From NCBI GenBank assembly GCA_023953775.1, contig JAMLJD010000008.1, forward strand, positions 23,334-87,333: 64,000 nt of DNA, written 5' to 3'. The first letter of the stretch is position 1, and each line of letters begins with the position of its first letter. Origin of the DNA: Rhizobiaceae bacterium (GTDB lineage: Bacteria; Pseudomonadota; Alphaproteobacteria; Rhizobiales; Rhizobiaceae). The position numbers were made by a program, and so were the translations under genes. The notes under the pieces are model-generated. The model was not told where the DNA came from, did no database searches, and saw only the letters and a program-made list of their open reading frames with translations. This document shows positions 18,041-24,871 of the stretch, piece after piece.

Positions 18041-18369
18041 TGCGCCTCCCTCTCCGCATGCGGCGTGGAGGCGAGCTTCAGGAAGATACGGTCTTCCTTG
18101 AGAATGAACCGTTCGCGGCGGGCGAAGTCGTAGTTCTCGCGCCCGAGCGGATCAGCGGCAAGCCGCGCCCGATAAGCCTCGTATGCCGCCAGGCTGGCGA
18201 TGTTGTAAACGCCGTAGGCGATGGTGGCCGAGCCTTCATGCGGCGCGAAGTAGCCGATAAGGTCGGCGCCGCAGCGCGGGATCGCCTGCCCCCAGTTGCG
18301 GGCGTATTGCCCGAAAGCGTCCTTGCGGAACGGGTCGATCTCGTAGCGGATGAAGCAGGTGATTGTCAT
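18037..18369 (-). CDS. NIPSNAP-family protein
   Basis: A 110-residue NIPSNAP protein, again of the dimeric alpha-beta barrel fold. The start [19 protein letters not shown], the middle [17 protein letters not shown] and the [18 protein letters not shown] end are typical. It leads a two-gene operon with the ABM gene. The function of bacterial NIPSNAP proteins is poorly defined. Thirty bases upstream is a TTCGA-N6-TCGAA palindrome that also occurs upstream of the nearby ArsR regulator gene. Confidence 0.88.
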   Translation of the reverse strand: MTITCFIRYEIDPFRKDAFGQYARNWGQAIPRCGADLIGYFAPHEGSATIAYGVYNIASLAAYEAYRARLAADPLGRENYDFARRERFILKEDRIFLKLASTPHAEREAQ

Positions 18370-18398
18370 CGGGATGCCTTTCAGGAAATGACGATGAC

Positions 18399-18418
18399 GC
18401 TTCGACGTTCATCGAAGC
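18399..18418. promoter_or_regulatory. Palindrome upstream of the NIPSNAP-ABM operon
   Basis: GCTTCGA-CGTTCA-TCGAAGC, perfect seven-base arms with a six-base centre, 30 bases upstream of the NIPSNAP ATG. The core TTCGA-N6-TCGAA is the same as the site at 18723-18738 upstream of the ArsR-type regulator gene, suggesting one protein binds both. Confidence 0.6.
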
Positions 18419-18453
18419 GATGGGATTTGCACATGGGGTACGATACTCCTTTG

Positions 18454-18669
18454 CTAGTCCCAGTACGAACGCGCGCATTCGCGCCGCGCCTGCGCCGGCG
18501 TCACGCCGATGTCGGCGAGCATGCGATCGTCGAGTTCGGCCAGGTCGAGGCGTTGCTGATAGCGATCGTGCAGGCGCACCAGCCGGGCAAGCAGGCCGGC
18601 AAGGGTCGCGACCGGAAGCGAGGGGCCGGGCACGAAATCGGCAATCGCCTTGCGGAGGATGATGGACAT
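18454..18669 (-). CDS. DUF1127 small protein
   Basis: A 71-residue protein ending in the DUF1127 (YjiS-like) helix pair, with the signature LDDRMLADIGVTPAQARRE at about residues 46-64. Small Arg-rich DUF1127 proteins of rhizobia influence phosphate, carbon and small-RNA turnover. The N-terminal 30 residues are moderately hydrophobic. ATG 18669 has GGAG upstream. It lies between the NIPSNAP operon and the divergent ArsR gene, and its promoter overlaps the probable ArsR operator. Confidence 0.9.
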   Translation of the reverse strand: MSIILRKAIADFVPGPSLPVATLAGLLARLVRLHDRYQQRLDLAELDDRMLADIGVTPAQARRECARSYWD

Positions 18670-18722
18670 GAACCTATCTCCGTTTCGATGCGGGCATCAT
18701 AGCGATTGAACGACGACGATAC

Positions 18723-18738
18723 TTCGATTATGATCGAA
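18723..18738. promoter_or_regulatory. Palindrome before the ArsR-type gene, probable operator
   Basis: TTCGAT-TATG-ATCGAA, a perfect inverted repeat ending two bases before the regulator ATG, between divergent genes (DUF1127 and ArsR). It shares the TTCGA-N6-TCGAA core with 18399-18418. Position favours autorepression by steric block of translation and transcription start. Confidence 0.65.
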
Positions 18739-18740
18739 CC

Positions 18741-19424
18741 ATGAAAGACACGCCCGACCTTGCCCGTATTGCGACGCTCGTCGGCGACCCGGCAAGGGCA
18801 TCGATGCTCGACGCGCTGATGAATGGCGGCGCGCTGACCGCCAGCGAGCTGGCGCTCGAGGCCGGCGTCACGCTTCCGACCGCGAGTTCGCATCTCGCCA
18901 AGCTGACCGAGGGCGGCCTGACGAAGGTCGCGAGCCAGGGCAGGCACCGCTACTACGCGCTTTCAGGCCCGCAGGTCGCGGCGATGCTGGAATCGATCGC
19001 AGGGGTCGCCGCGGCCGTCGGGCCGAAGCGGGTGCGGCCCGGCCCGCGGGACGGCGCGCTGCGACAGGCCCGGGTCTGCTACGATCATCTCGCCGGCGAC
19101 CACGGCGTCGCGATGCTGGATGGTTTCGTGGCGCGCGGGCTGATCGACGGCGATGATGCGGGGCTCGCCGTGACGGCCAAGGGCGATGCCTTCTTCCGCG
19201 CGCTAGGCGTCGACATGGACAGGCTGGCCAGAAGCCGCCGCCCGGTCTGCCGCGCCTGTCTCGACTGGAGCGTGCGCCGCACGCATCTGGCAGGCGGCCT
19301 CGGGGCCGCGCTCTACGAACTCATGCTCGAACGCCGCTGGGCGCGGCGCGATCCGCAAAGCCGGGCCGTGATCTTCTCGCCGTCGGGCGCCAACGCCTTC
19401 CGCAGGGACTTTCTGGCCGCGTGA
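18741..19424 (+). CDS. ArsR-family regulator with C-terminal extension
   Basis: A 227-residue regulator, about twice the length of a minimal ArsR protein. The N-terminal winged helix (IATLVGDPARASMLDALM, then LEAGVTLPTASSHLAKLTEG) is typical. The C-terminal half contains RQARVCYDHLAGDHGVAM and CRACLDWSVRRTHLAGGLG, with three cysteines in the whole protein, two of them close together (VCRAC), seen in a subgroup of longer ArsR regulators. No classical arsenic motif is present. It probably controls itself and the ABM-NIPSNAP operon through shared palindromes. Confidence 0.9.
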   Translation: MKDTPDLARIATLVGDPARASMLDALMNGGALTASELALEAGVTLPTASSHLAKLTEGGLTKVASQGRHRYYALSGPQVAAMLESIAGVAAAVGPKRVRPGPRDGALRQARVCYDHLAGDHGVAMLDGFVARGLIDGDDAGLAVTAKGDAFFRALGVDMDRLARSRRPVCRACLDWSVRRTHLAGGLGAALYELMLERRWARRDPQSRAVIFSPSGANAFRRDFLAA

Positions 19425-19475
19425 TACGCCGCTGTCGCGCATTTGCTGCGGTTTTTACGAAAGCTTTACCAACCG

Positions 19476-19497
19476 GACGGATAGAGTCCTATCCGTC
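19476..19497. repeat. Inverted repeat after the ArsR gene
   Basis: GACGGATAG-AGTC-CTATCCGTC, perfect nine-base arms with a four-base loop, 52 bases beyond the ArsR stop. No T-tract follows on either strand, so it may be a weak terminator, an RNA-stabilising hairpin, or an operator for the small frame at 19649. Confidence 0.45.
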
Positions 19498-19648
19498 ACC
19501 TACGCGCCCCATTTTGCCCGGAATTCCGCCACTCTCGGCTGGCTTTTGCCGGTGAGCCTGCTTCCACATTCACCGGGCATTCACGAAGTGCTGCTAGGGT
19601 GATCGGATAGGCTGAAGGGACAACCAAGTCTGTCACGGGTACGGGACA

Positions 19649-19789
19649 ATGGAATACTGGAACCAGCTCACGCGCTGCACGCGTGCCATCCGCGAATTCG
19701 TGGTGCCGAGCTATCGGCCCGAGCGCCACTACATGCGTGGACCGGGGCCGGCCTGCGCGCGACGCGGCGGCACCGTTCAGTTTCAGTGA
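19649..19789 (+). CDS. Possible 46-residue basic protein
   Basis: A short frame starting ATG (MEYWNQLTRCTRAIREFVVP) and ending seven bases inside the convergent DUF1850 gene. The composition is Arg-rich with three cysteines and aromatic residues at the front, and a modest GGGAC lies upstream. No family is recognised. It fills most of an otherwise gene-free gap of about 360 bases, and could be a real microprotein or chance. Confidence 0.25.
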   Translation: MEYWNQLTRCTRAIREFVVPSYRPERHYMRGPGPACARRGGTVQFQ

Positions 19790-20154
19790 TCGGTCCCTTC
19801 GCAGGCCGCCAGCCTTACAGGCTCGCCTGCCTCCGCGCCGATTTCCGTGCATTGACCAGCGGCGCACAGCCGCCAACCGCTCACTGTGGCTCCTGACGCG
19901 GCCAGCACCAGTTCCTCGAGCGGCGCGATCTCAGGTTCGTAAATCCACCACCCGTCGCGGAAGACCGCGCCCTCCGGCGGATCCATTCCGGCTCCGGATC
20001 CCATAACGCGCCCCTCGACGAGGACGAGCCTTCCGGCATCGATCCGCCAATCCTCTTCCCAGCGCGTCTTCTCCACCGAATGCGTCCACGACAGCGTGAA
20101 GGCGGCCACGGCGATCGTCATCGCCTTGGCACCCGCAGCGATGCACAGGCTCAT
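19783..20154 (-). CDS. DUF1850 protein, TAXI-TRAP accessory
   Basis: A 123-residue DUF1850 protein, a family nearly always encoded behind fused TAXI-type TRAP permeases. Visible features are an N-terminal hydrophobic stretch, the FTLSWTHSVEKTRWEEDW segment and GRVMGSGAGMDPPEGA. Its ATG overlaps the permease stop (ATGA). The role is unknown but must be linked to the transporter or its substrate, given the strict association. Export through the hydrophobic N-terminus is possible. Confidence 0.88.
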   Translation of the reverse strand: MSLCIAAGAKAMTIAVAAFTLSWTHSVEKTRWEEDWRIDAGRLVLVEGRVMGSGAGMDPPEGAVFRDGWWIYEPEIAPLEELVLAASGATVSGWRLCAAGQCTEIGAEAGEPVRLAACEGTDH

Positions 20155-22259
20155 CCGCCCTGCACGGACGCCGACACCGCGCGGACGCGGTACCAGCGTA
20201 GCGCGAGGAACGCCGCTGCGAGCCCGAAGCCGATCTCGTCGGTCGCGGGCAGGGCTGCAATCAGCGTGAAGGCGGCGGCGGCGGCGAGCAACCGCTCCCA
20301 GACCGCCAGATGCCCGCGCAGGAAGCCGATGACCGCCGCACCCCACAGGCCGATGGACAGCGCTGCCTTGAACACGATGTAGGCGACGGCGGGCCAGTAG
20401 CCGACCGCTTCGGCGAGCGGACCGCCGTCCTGAAGCATCAGCGCCGGCGTATAGACCGCCATGAACGGGATGACGAAACCGGCGGCCGCCACCTTCAGCG
20501 CCTCGAAGGCGATCTTGAGACCGCTCTCGCGCGCGATCGGCGCGGCCGCGAAGCAGGCCAGCGCAACAGGCGGTGTCAGATCAGCCAGGATGCCGAAATA
20601 GAACACGAACATGTGGCTGACGATCAGCGGAACACCGAGTGCCAGAAGCGCCGGACCGGCAATGGTCGAGGTGATGATGTAGTTGGGAATCGTCGGAATG
20701 CCCATGCCGAGGATCAGGCACGTCACCATCGTGAGGAGCAGCGACAGGAACAGCGAGTTCTGACCGACGGAAACGATGTACTGCCCGAACGTGTTGGCGA
20801 CGCCGGTCAGCGTCATCGTGCCAATGATGATGCCGACGACGGCGCAGGCGACGCCGACCGGCAGCGCCGTCTTGGCACCCTCGGCGAGTGAGTCGCGGCA
20901 CACGGCCAACGTCTCCTTACCACCGGCGACGAACAGGTTGGCGAGGATCAACAGGATCGCCGCGACAAGGATCACGTTGATGCCGTAGCGGAAGAAGCTG
21001 GCCGCGACGACCCCGAGCAGCACCCAGAAGATCACACGCAGGATCGTCGACGGGAGCCCGAGCGCGATGGAGCCGCCGAGGATCAAAAGCGCGGTGAAGG
21101 ACAAGCCGACCGTGCCTGCGAAAAGCGGCGTATAGCCGGAAAACAGCAGGTAGACGAGCGCTGCCAGCGGCAAAATGAGATACCAGCCGTTGCGCAGGGC
21201 CGCCATCGCCGAGGGCAGTTCGTCGCGCGGCAGGCCGAGCAGGCCGCGCTTGCCGGCTTCCAGATGCACCATCCAGAACGCCGAGCTGAAATAGAGCAGC
21301 GCGGGAATGATCGCCGCCTTGACGACCTCGTAATATTCGACGCCGAGGGTCTCGGCCATGATGAAGGCCACTGCGCCCATGACGGGCGGCATGATCTGAC
21401 CGCCCATGGACGATGTCGCCTCGACGCCGCCGGCAAAGGCCGCGCGGTAGCCGAACCGTTTCATCAGCGGAATGGTGAACTGGCCGGTGGTGACGACATT
21501 TGCGACGCCCGAGCCCGAGATCGTACCCATCAGCCCGGACGAAATGACCGAAACCTTGGCGGGGCCGCCGCGGGCATGGCCGACCAGGCCTAGCGACACG
21601 TCGGTGAAGAGCTTGATCATGCCCGCCCGTTCAAGGAAGGAGCCGAACAGGATGAACAGGAAGATATAGGTGGCCGAGACATAGGTCGGGATACCGTAGA
21701 TCCCTTCGGTACCGTATGCCATGTGCTCGACGACCTGCTCGAAATCGTAGCCGCGATGGGCGAGCATTCCGGGCAGATAGTTGCCGAACAGACAGTAGAG
21801 CAGGAACGCGCCGGAGATGATCGGCAAGGCGGGTCCCATGATGACCCAGGCGGCGGCGAATACCGTGACCAGAGCAACAACGCCGACGACGAGATCGAGG
21901 GTCAGCGGAAAGCCGGCGCGCAGGATCAGCGGCGCGTACTCGATCCACTGGTAGAAGGCCACGCCCATGCCTGCCAGGCCGGCCGCCCAGGCGATCGAGC
22001 GGACCGGCATCGTCCCTCCCCTCATCGAGGCGACGAGCGGAAAGGTCAGCAGGATCAGGAAGCCGACGTGGAAGGCACGCACGACCTGGCTCGGAAAGTT
22101 TATGAGATGAGCCGAGACACCGATCTGATATGCCGAGAAAGCGACGGCGATCCAGAACAGGATGCGACCCTCGCGGCTCGACGGAAAGCTTCCGTGTGTT
22201 GGATCATGGATCGCGGCGCTGGTCTGCGCCGCATCGCCGTGCGTTTCGACGGTGGACAT
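20151..22259 (-). CDS. TRAP transporter fused permease (4TM+12TM, TAXI type)
   Basis: A 702-residue inner-membrane protein joining the small (DctQ-like) and large (DctM-like) TRAP subunits, as usual for TAXI systems. The large-domain signatures include GLMGTISGSGVANVVTTGQF near residue 240, GGVEATSSMGGQIMPPVMGA shortly after, and GMGIPTIPNYIITSTIAGPA near 520. About sixteen hydrophobic spans can be counted. TRAP carriers use a sodium gradient rather than ATP. The gene is 97 bases downstream of the binding-protein gene, with a strong 12-bp hairpin between. The substrate is not evident. Confidence 0.95.
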   Translation of the reverse strand: MSTVETHGDAAQTSAAIHDPTHGSFPSSREGRILFWIAVAFSAYQIGVSAHLINFPSQVVRAFHVGFLILLTFPLVASMRGGTMPVRSIAWAAGLAGMGVAFYQWIEYAPLILRAGFPLTLDLVVGVVALVTVFAAAWVIMGPALPIISGAFLLYCLFGNYLPGMLAHRGYDFEQVVEHMAYGTEGIYGIPTYVSATYIFLFILFGSFLERAGMIKLFTDVSLGLVGHARGGPAKVSVISSGLMGTISGSGVANVVTTGQFTIPLMKRFGYRAAFAGGVEATSSMGGQIMPPVMGAVAFIMAETLGVEYYEVVKAAIIPALLYFSSAFWMVHLEAGKRGLLGLPRDELPSAMAALRNGWYLILPLAALVYLLFSGYTPLFAGTVGLSFTALLILGGSIALGLPSTILRVIFWVLLGVVAASFFRYGINVILVAAILLILANLFVAGGKETLAVCRDSLAEGAKTALPVGVACAVVGIIIGTMTLTGVANTFGQYIVSVGQNSLFLSLLLTMVTCLILGMGIPTIPNYIITSTIAGPALLALGVPLIVSHMFVFYFGILADLTPPVALACFAAAPIARESGLKIAFEALKVAAAGFVIPFMAVYTPALMLQDGGPLAEAVGYWPAVAYIVFKAALSIGLWGAAVIGFLRGHLAVWERLLAAAAAFTLIAALPATDEIGFGLAAAFLALRWYRVRAVSASVQGG

Positions 22260-22302
22260 GTGGCTCTCCGATCAAAGCCAGCCTGCTTGATATCGCGCGG
22301 AA

Positions 22303-22330
22303 TTCCGGCGCGGGATCGCCCGCGCCGGAA
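22303..22330 (-). repeat. 12-bp stem-loop between TAXI binding-protein and permease genes
   Basis: TTCCGGCGCGGG and its exact reverse complement enclose a four-base loop. It sits in the 97-base spacer after the binding-protein stop and has no T-tract. Such intercistronic hairpins commonly protect the upstream message and lower downstream expression, fitting the need for excess periplasmic binding protein. Confidence 0.6.
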
Positions 22331-22356
22331 GGGTCATGCCCCTGAACCGCTCGGGC

Positions 22357-23313
22357 TCAGAGCAGCCCCTTTTCCTTGTAGTAGCGCTCGGCGCCGGGAT
22401 GCAGCGGGATCGGAAGGCCCATTGCGCCCTTTTCCGCACTGATGGCCTTGGCGGCTGCATGGGCCGCGACCATCTCGTCGAGGTTCTCGAAGAGCTGCTT
22501 GGTCATCTGGTACGCGGTTTCCTCCGAGACGTCCGAATGCGTCACCAGAACGTTCGTGATGGCAAGCGTCGGCACGTCGGCGGACTGACCCTCATAGGTC
22601 CCGGCCGGGATGGTCGCGGCGAGGAACGGTGCGCCAAGCGTCTCGGCAACCGATTCCGGTACCGACACCATGGTGATCGGAAGCGATACCGAAAGGTCCT
22701 TGATGGAGGCGACGCCAAGACCGGCCGACTGCAGGGTCGCATCGAGCTGGCGGTTCTTGATCAGTTCGACGGACTCGCCGAAGGGCAGGTATTCGGTCTT
22801 GCCAAGATCGTCGTAGCTCATGCCCATCGCCTGGAAGATGCGGCGCGCATTGAGCTCGGTACCCGACTTCGGCGCGCCGACCGAAAGGCTCTTGCCCTTG
22901 AGGTCCGCGAACTCCTTGATACCGGATTCCTGCGAGGCGACGATCTGGATGTAGTTCGGGTAGATCGCGGCGATCGCGCGCAGCTTCTCGAGCTTCTGCG
23001 GGAAGCCGGCTTCGCCATCGCCTTCCCAGGCCGACTTGACGGAATCGCCGAGCGCGAAGGCGATCTCGCCACGGCCCTGCTGCAACAGGTTGAGGTTCTC
23101 GACCGAGGCCTTGGTCGACTGGACCTGGGTCTTCACGCCCTCGATCTTGTCGCCGTAGATCTTCGCCAGCGCCGCGCCGAGCGGATAGTAGACGCCCGAC
23201 GTGCCGCCGGTGAGGACGTTGATGAACTCCTGCGCCTTCGAAGCCGTTGCGCCCACGCCGAGCGACAGCGCGACCGTCCCGGCGACAATCAGATTCCGGG
23301 TGAGATGTTTCAT
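22357..23313 (-). CDS. TAXI-family TRAP substrate-binding protein
   Basis: A 318-residue periplasmic binding protein of the TAXI group. A signal peptide (NLIVAGTVALSLGVGATASKAQ) is followed by the family opening INVLTGGTSGVYYPLGAALA, and LDATLQSAGLGVASIKDL lies mid-protein. ATG 23313 with GGGAGGA upstream is chosen over an in-frame GTG at 23337. It is the first gene of the transporter operon and is preceded by a sigma-54 type promoter and two activator repeats. TAXI proteins often bind glutamate or other dicarboxylates, but no ligand can be read here. Confidence 0.94.
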   Translation of the reverse strand: MKHLTRNLIVAGTVALSLGVGATASKAQEFINVLTGGTSGVYYPLGAALAKIYGDKIEGVKTQVQSTKASVENLNLLQQGRGEIAFALGDSVKSAWEGDGEAGFPQKLEKLRAIAAIYPNYIQIVASQESGIKEFADLKGKSLSVGAPKSGTELNARRIFQAMGMSYDDLGKTEYLPFGESVELIKNRQLDATLQSAGLGVASIKDLSVSLPITMVSVPESVAETLGAPFLAATIPAGTYEGQSADVPTLAITNVLVTHSDVSEETAYQMTKQLFENLDEMVAAHAAAKAISAEKGAMGLPIPLHPGAERYYKEKGLL

Positions 23314-23375
23314 GGATGCAATCCTCCCTGTGTTCACACGCCGGCACTCTCCTCTCCGGCGCTCGATGATCTTAT

Positions 23376-23392
23376 TGGCACATATCGTGCCA
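23376..23392 (-). promoter_or_regulatory. Sigma-54 promoter for the TAXI-TRAP operon
   Basis: Read toward the operon: TGGCACGATATGTGCCA. GG and GC are separated by exactly ten bases, as needed for -24/-12 recognition, and the -24 half TGGCACG is the consensus. It lies about 65 bases upstream of the binding-protein ATG, downstream of the gene for a GAFTGA-containing activator. It is also a palindrome (TGGCAC/GTGCCA), so a repressor site cannot be excluded. Confidence 0.7.
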
Positions 23393-23466
23393 GTTCGGGC
23401 AACCGATAAGTTTCCCCTTTATTCCAGACAGATAGCGTCAGGCAGCGAGTGGACCGGCATCCCGCG

Positions 23467-23486
23467 TTCGGCGGATTTCCGCCGAA
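23467..23486. promoter_or_regulatory. Upstream activator repeat 1 (probable enhancer)
   Basis: TTCGGCGGATTTCCGCCGAA, a perfect 20-bp palindrome with nine-base arms about 75-95 bases upstream of the -24/-12 element. The spacing suits binding of the sigma-54 activator encoded just upstream. Confidence 0.6.
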
Positions 23487-23497
23487 ACCGGCCTCGG

Positions 23498-23516
23498 TAT
23501 GGCGGATTATTGCCGA
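23498..23516. promoter_or_regulatory. Upstream activator repeat 2 (imperfect copy)
   Basis: GGCGGATTATTGCCGA resembles the palindrome at 23467-23486 (GGCGGATTTCCGCCGA) and is centred about three helical turns away. It overlaps the last codons of the activator gene. Two such sites are usual for cooperative binding of DctD-like proteins. Confidence 0.45.
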
Positions 23517-24871
23517 CTTCGCGCGCCTTCAGCCGCGCTCTCGTCGCCGCGCAACCCGTATCGCGCGATCTTCTCGCTAAGCGTCCGGCGTGGCAATCCG
23601 AGACGGTTGGAGGCCTCGCGCACATTTCCGCCGACGGCTTCGAGCGCCTCGGCGATCAAAGCGGCCTCGAATGCCGAAACGGCATCGGACAGATTTGTTT
23701 CGCCGGTTGCATCCGCTTGCCCCGTCACCGCGGGACGGACCTGAAGGCCGAGCACGAAGCGTTCGGCCGCCCCCCTCAGTTCGCGCACATTGCCTTCCCA
23801 CCGCCCCATGCCCAGGCCGGCGAGGACCGCCTGCGGAATGTCGCGCGGGGCGAGCCCGTGTTTGCGCGCCGCCTCGGCGGCGAAATGGGCGAAGAGCAGC
23901 GGAATGTCCTCGCGGCGGCGATCGAGCGGCGGCAGTTCGAGCGTCACCGTCGCGAGCCGGAAGTAGAGATCCGAACGGAAGCTTCCATCGCGGGCAGCGG
24001 CCGCGAGCGGCGTCTTGCTGGCAGCCACAAAGCGGACGTCGACAGGCAGTTCCCGGTTCGAACCGATCGGCTCGACGACGCGCTCCTGGATGACCCGTAG
24101 AAGCTTCGCCTGAAGTGCCGCGGGCATGGACTCGATCTCGTCGAGGAACACCGTGCCGCCATTGGCGTGCGCGATGCGCCCGGTACGCCTGGCAACGGCG
24201 CCGGTGAAGGCGCCGCGCTCATGGCCAAACAGCTCGCTTTCGAAAATGGTCTCCGGCACGGCGGCGCAGTTTATCGCGACGAACGGCCGTCCTGCACGCT
24301 TGCCGCAGTCGTGGAGCGCCCGCGCGGCCACCTCCTTGCCGGTGCCGGTCTCGCCCTGGATCAGGACATCGACGTCGATGTCTGCGAGTTGCAGCAGCCG
24401 TTCGCGCAAACGAACGATCGCCGGGGCGTTGCCGATCATCCGGGCCTCAAGATCGACCGCGCGGCCCTCCACTTGCCGCAGCCGTTCCAACTCGCCACGA
24501 AGCCGGCGCGCCTCTACTGCCCGGTCGAGGACCGCGACAAGGTGATCGGCATCATATGGCTTTTCGAGGAAGTCGTGGGCGCCGCGACGCATGGCATCAA
24601 CGGCCAGCGCGACATCGCCATGGCCCGTCAACAGCACGACCGGCAGGTCGGGATTGTCGGCACGCGCGGCATCGAGCAGCGCCATGCCGTCCATCCCGGG
24701 CATGCGAATGTCGGTAACAAGGGCGTCGAAGCGCCGCCCGCCAAGGACGGCAATCGCATCCGCGGCGCTCGCGGCCGACGAGACCTCGAAGCCTGACAGG
24801 GAGAGCCACTCCACCGCGGAATCGCGGAGGTCCTTCTCGTCGTCGACGAAAAGGATCGCGCCGCGGCTCAT
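23507..24871 (-). CDS. DctD-like sigma-54 response regulator
   Basis: A 454-residue NtrC-class activator. The receiver domain has the phospho-acceptor Asp54 in LVTDIRMPG. The AAA+ domain has Walker A GETGTGKE near 172, ESELFGHERGAFTGA with the sigma-54 contact loop GAFTGA, and Walker B GGTVFLDEIE. A Fis-type helix-turn-helix closes the protein (GGNVREASNRLGLPRRTLSE). ATG 24871 overlaps the stop of the kinase gene... the kinase is encoded upstream and the two are coupled by ATGA. With the promoter at 23376-23392 it very likely activates the TAXI operon. Confidence 0.94.
   Translation of the reverse strand: MSRGAILFVDDEKDLRDSAVEWLSLSGFEVSSAASAADAIAVLGGRRFDALVTDIRMPGMDGMALLDAARADNPDLPVVLLTGHGDVALAVDAMRRGAHDFLEKPYDADHLVAVLDRAVEARRLRGELERLRQVEGRAVDLEARMIGNAPAIVRLRERLLQLADIDVDVLIQGETGTGKEVAARALHDCGKRAGRPFVAINCAAVPETIFESELFGHERGAFTGAVARRTGRIAHANGGTVFLDEIESMPAALQAKLLRVIQERVVEPIGSNRELPVDVRFVAASKTPLAAAARDGSFRSDLYFRLATVTLELPPLDRRREDIPLLFAHFAAEAARKHGLAPRDIPQAVLAGLGMGRWEGNVRELRGAAERFVLGLQVRPAVTGQADATGETNLSDAVSAFEAALIAEALEAVGGNVREASNRLGLPRRTLSEKIARYGLRGDESAAEGARSRQ

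Noticed and set aside
23376..23392. Reading the TGGCAC/GTGCCA palindrome only as a repressor operator
   Set aside because: The exact GG-N10-GC spacing and the adjacent GAFTGA activator gene make a sigma-54 promoter the better explanation, though a dual role stays possible.
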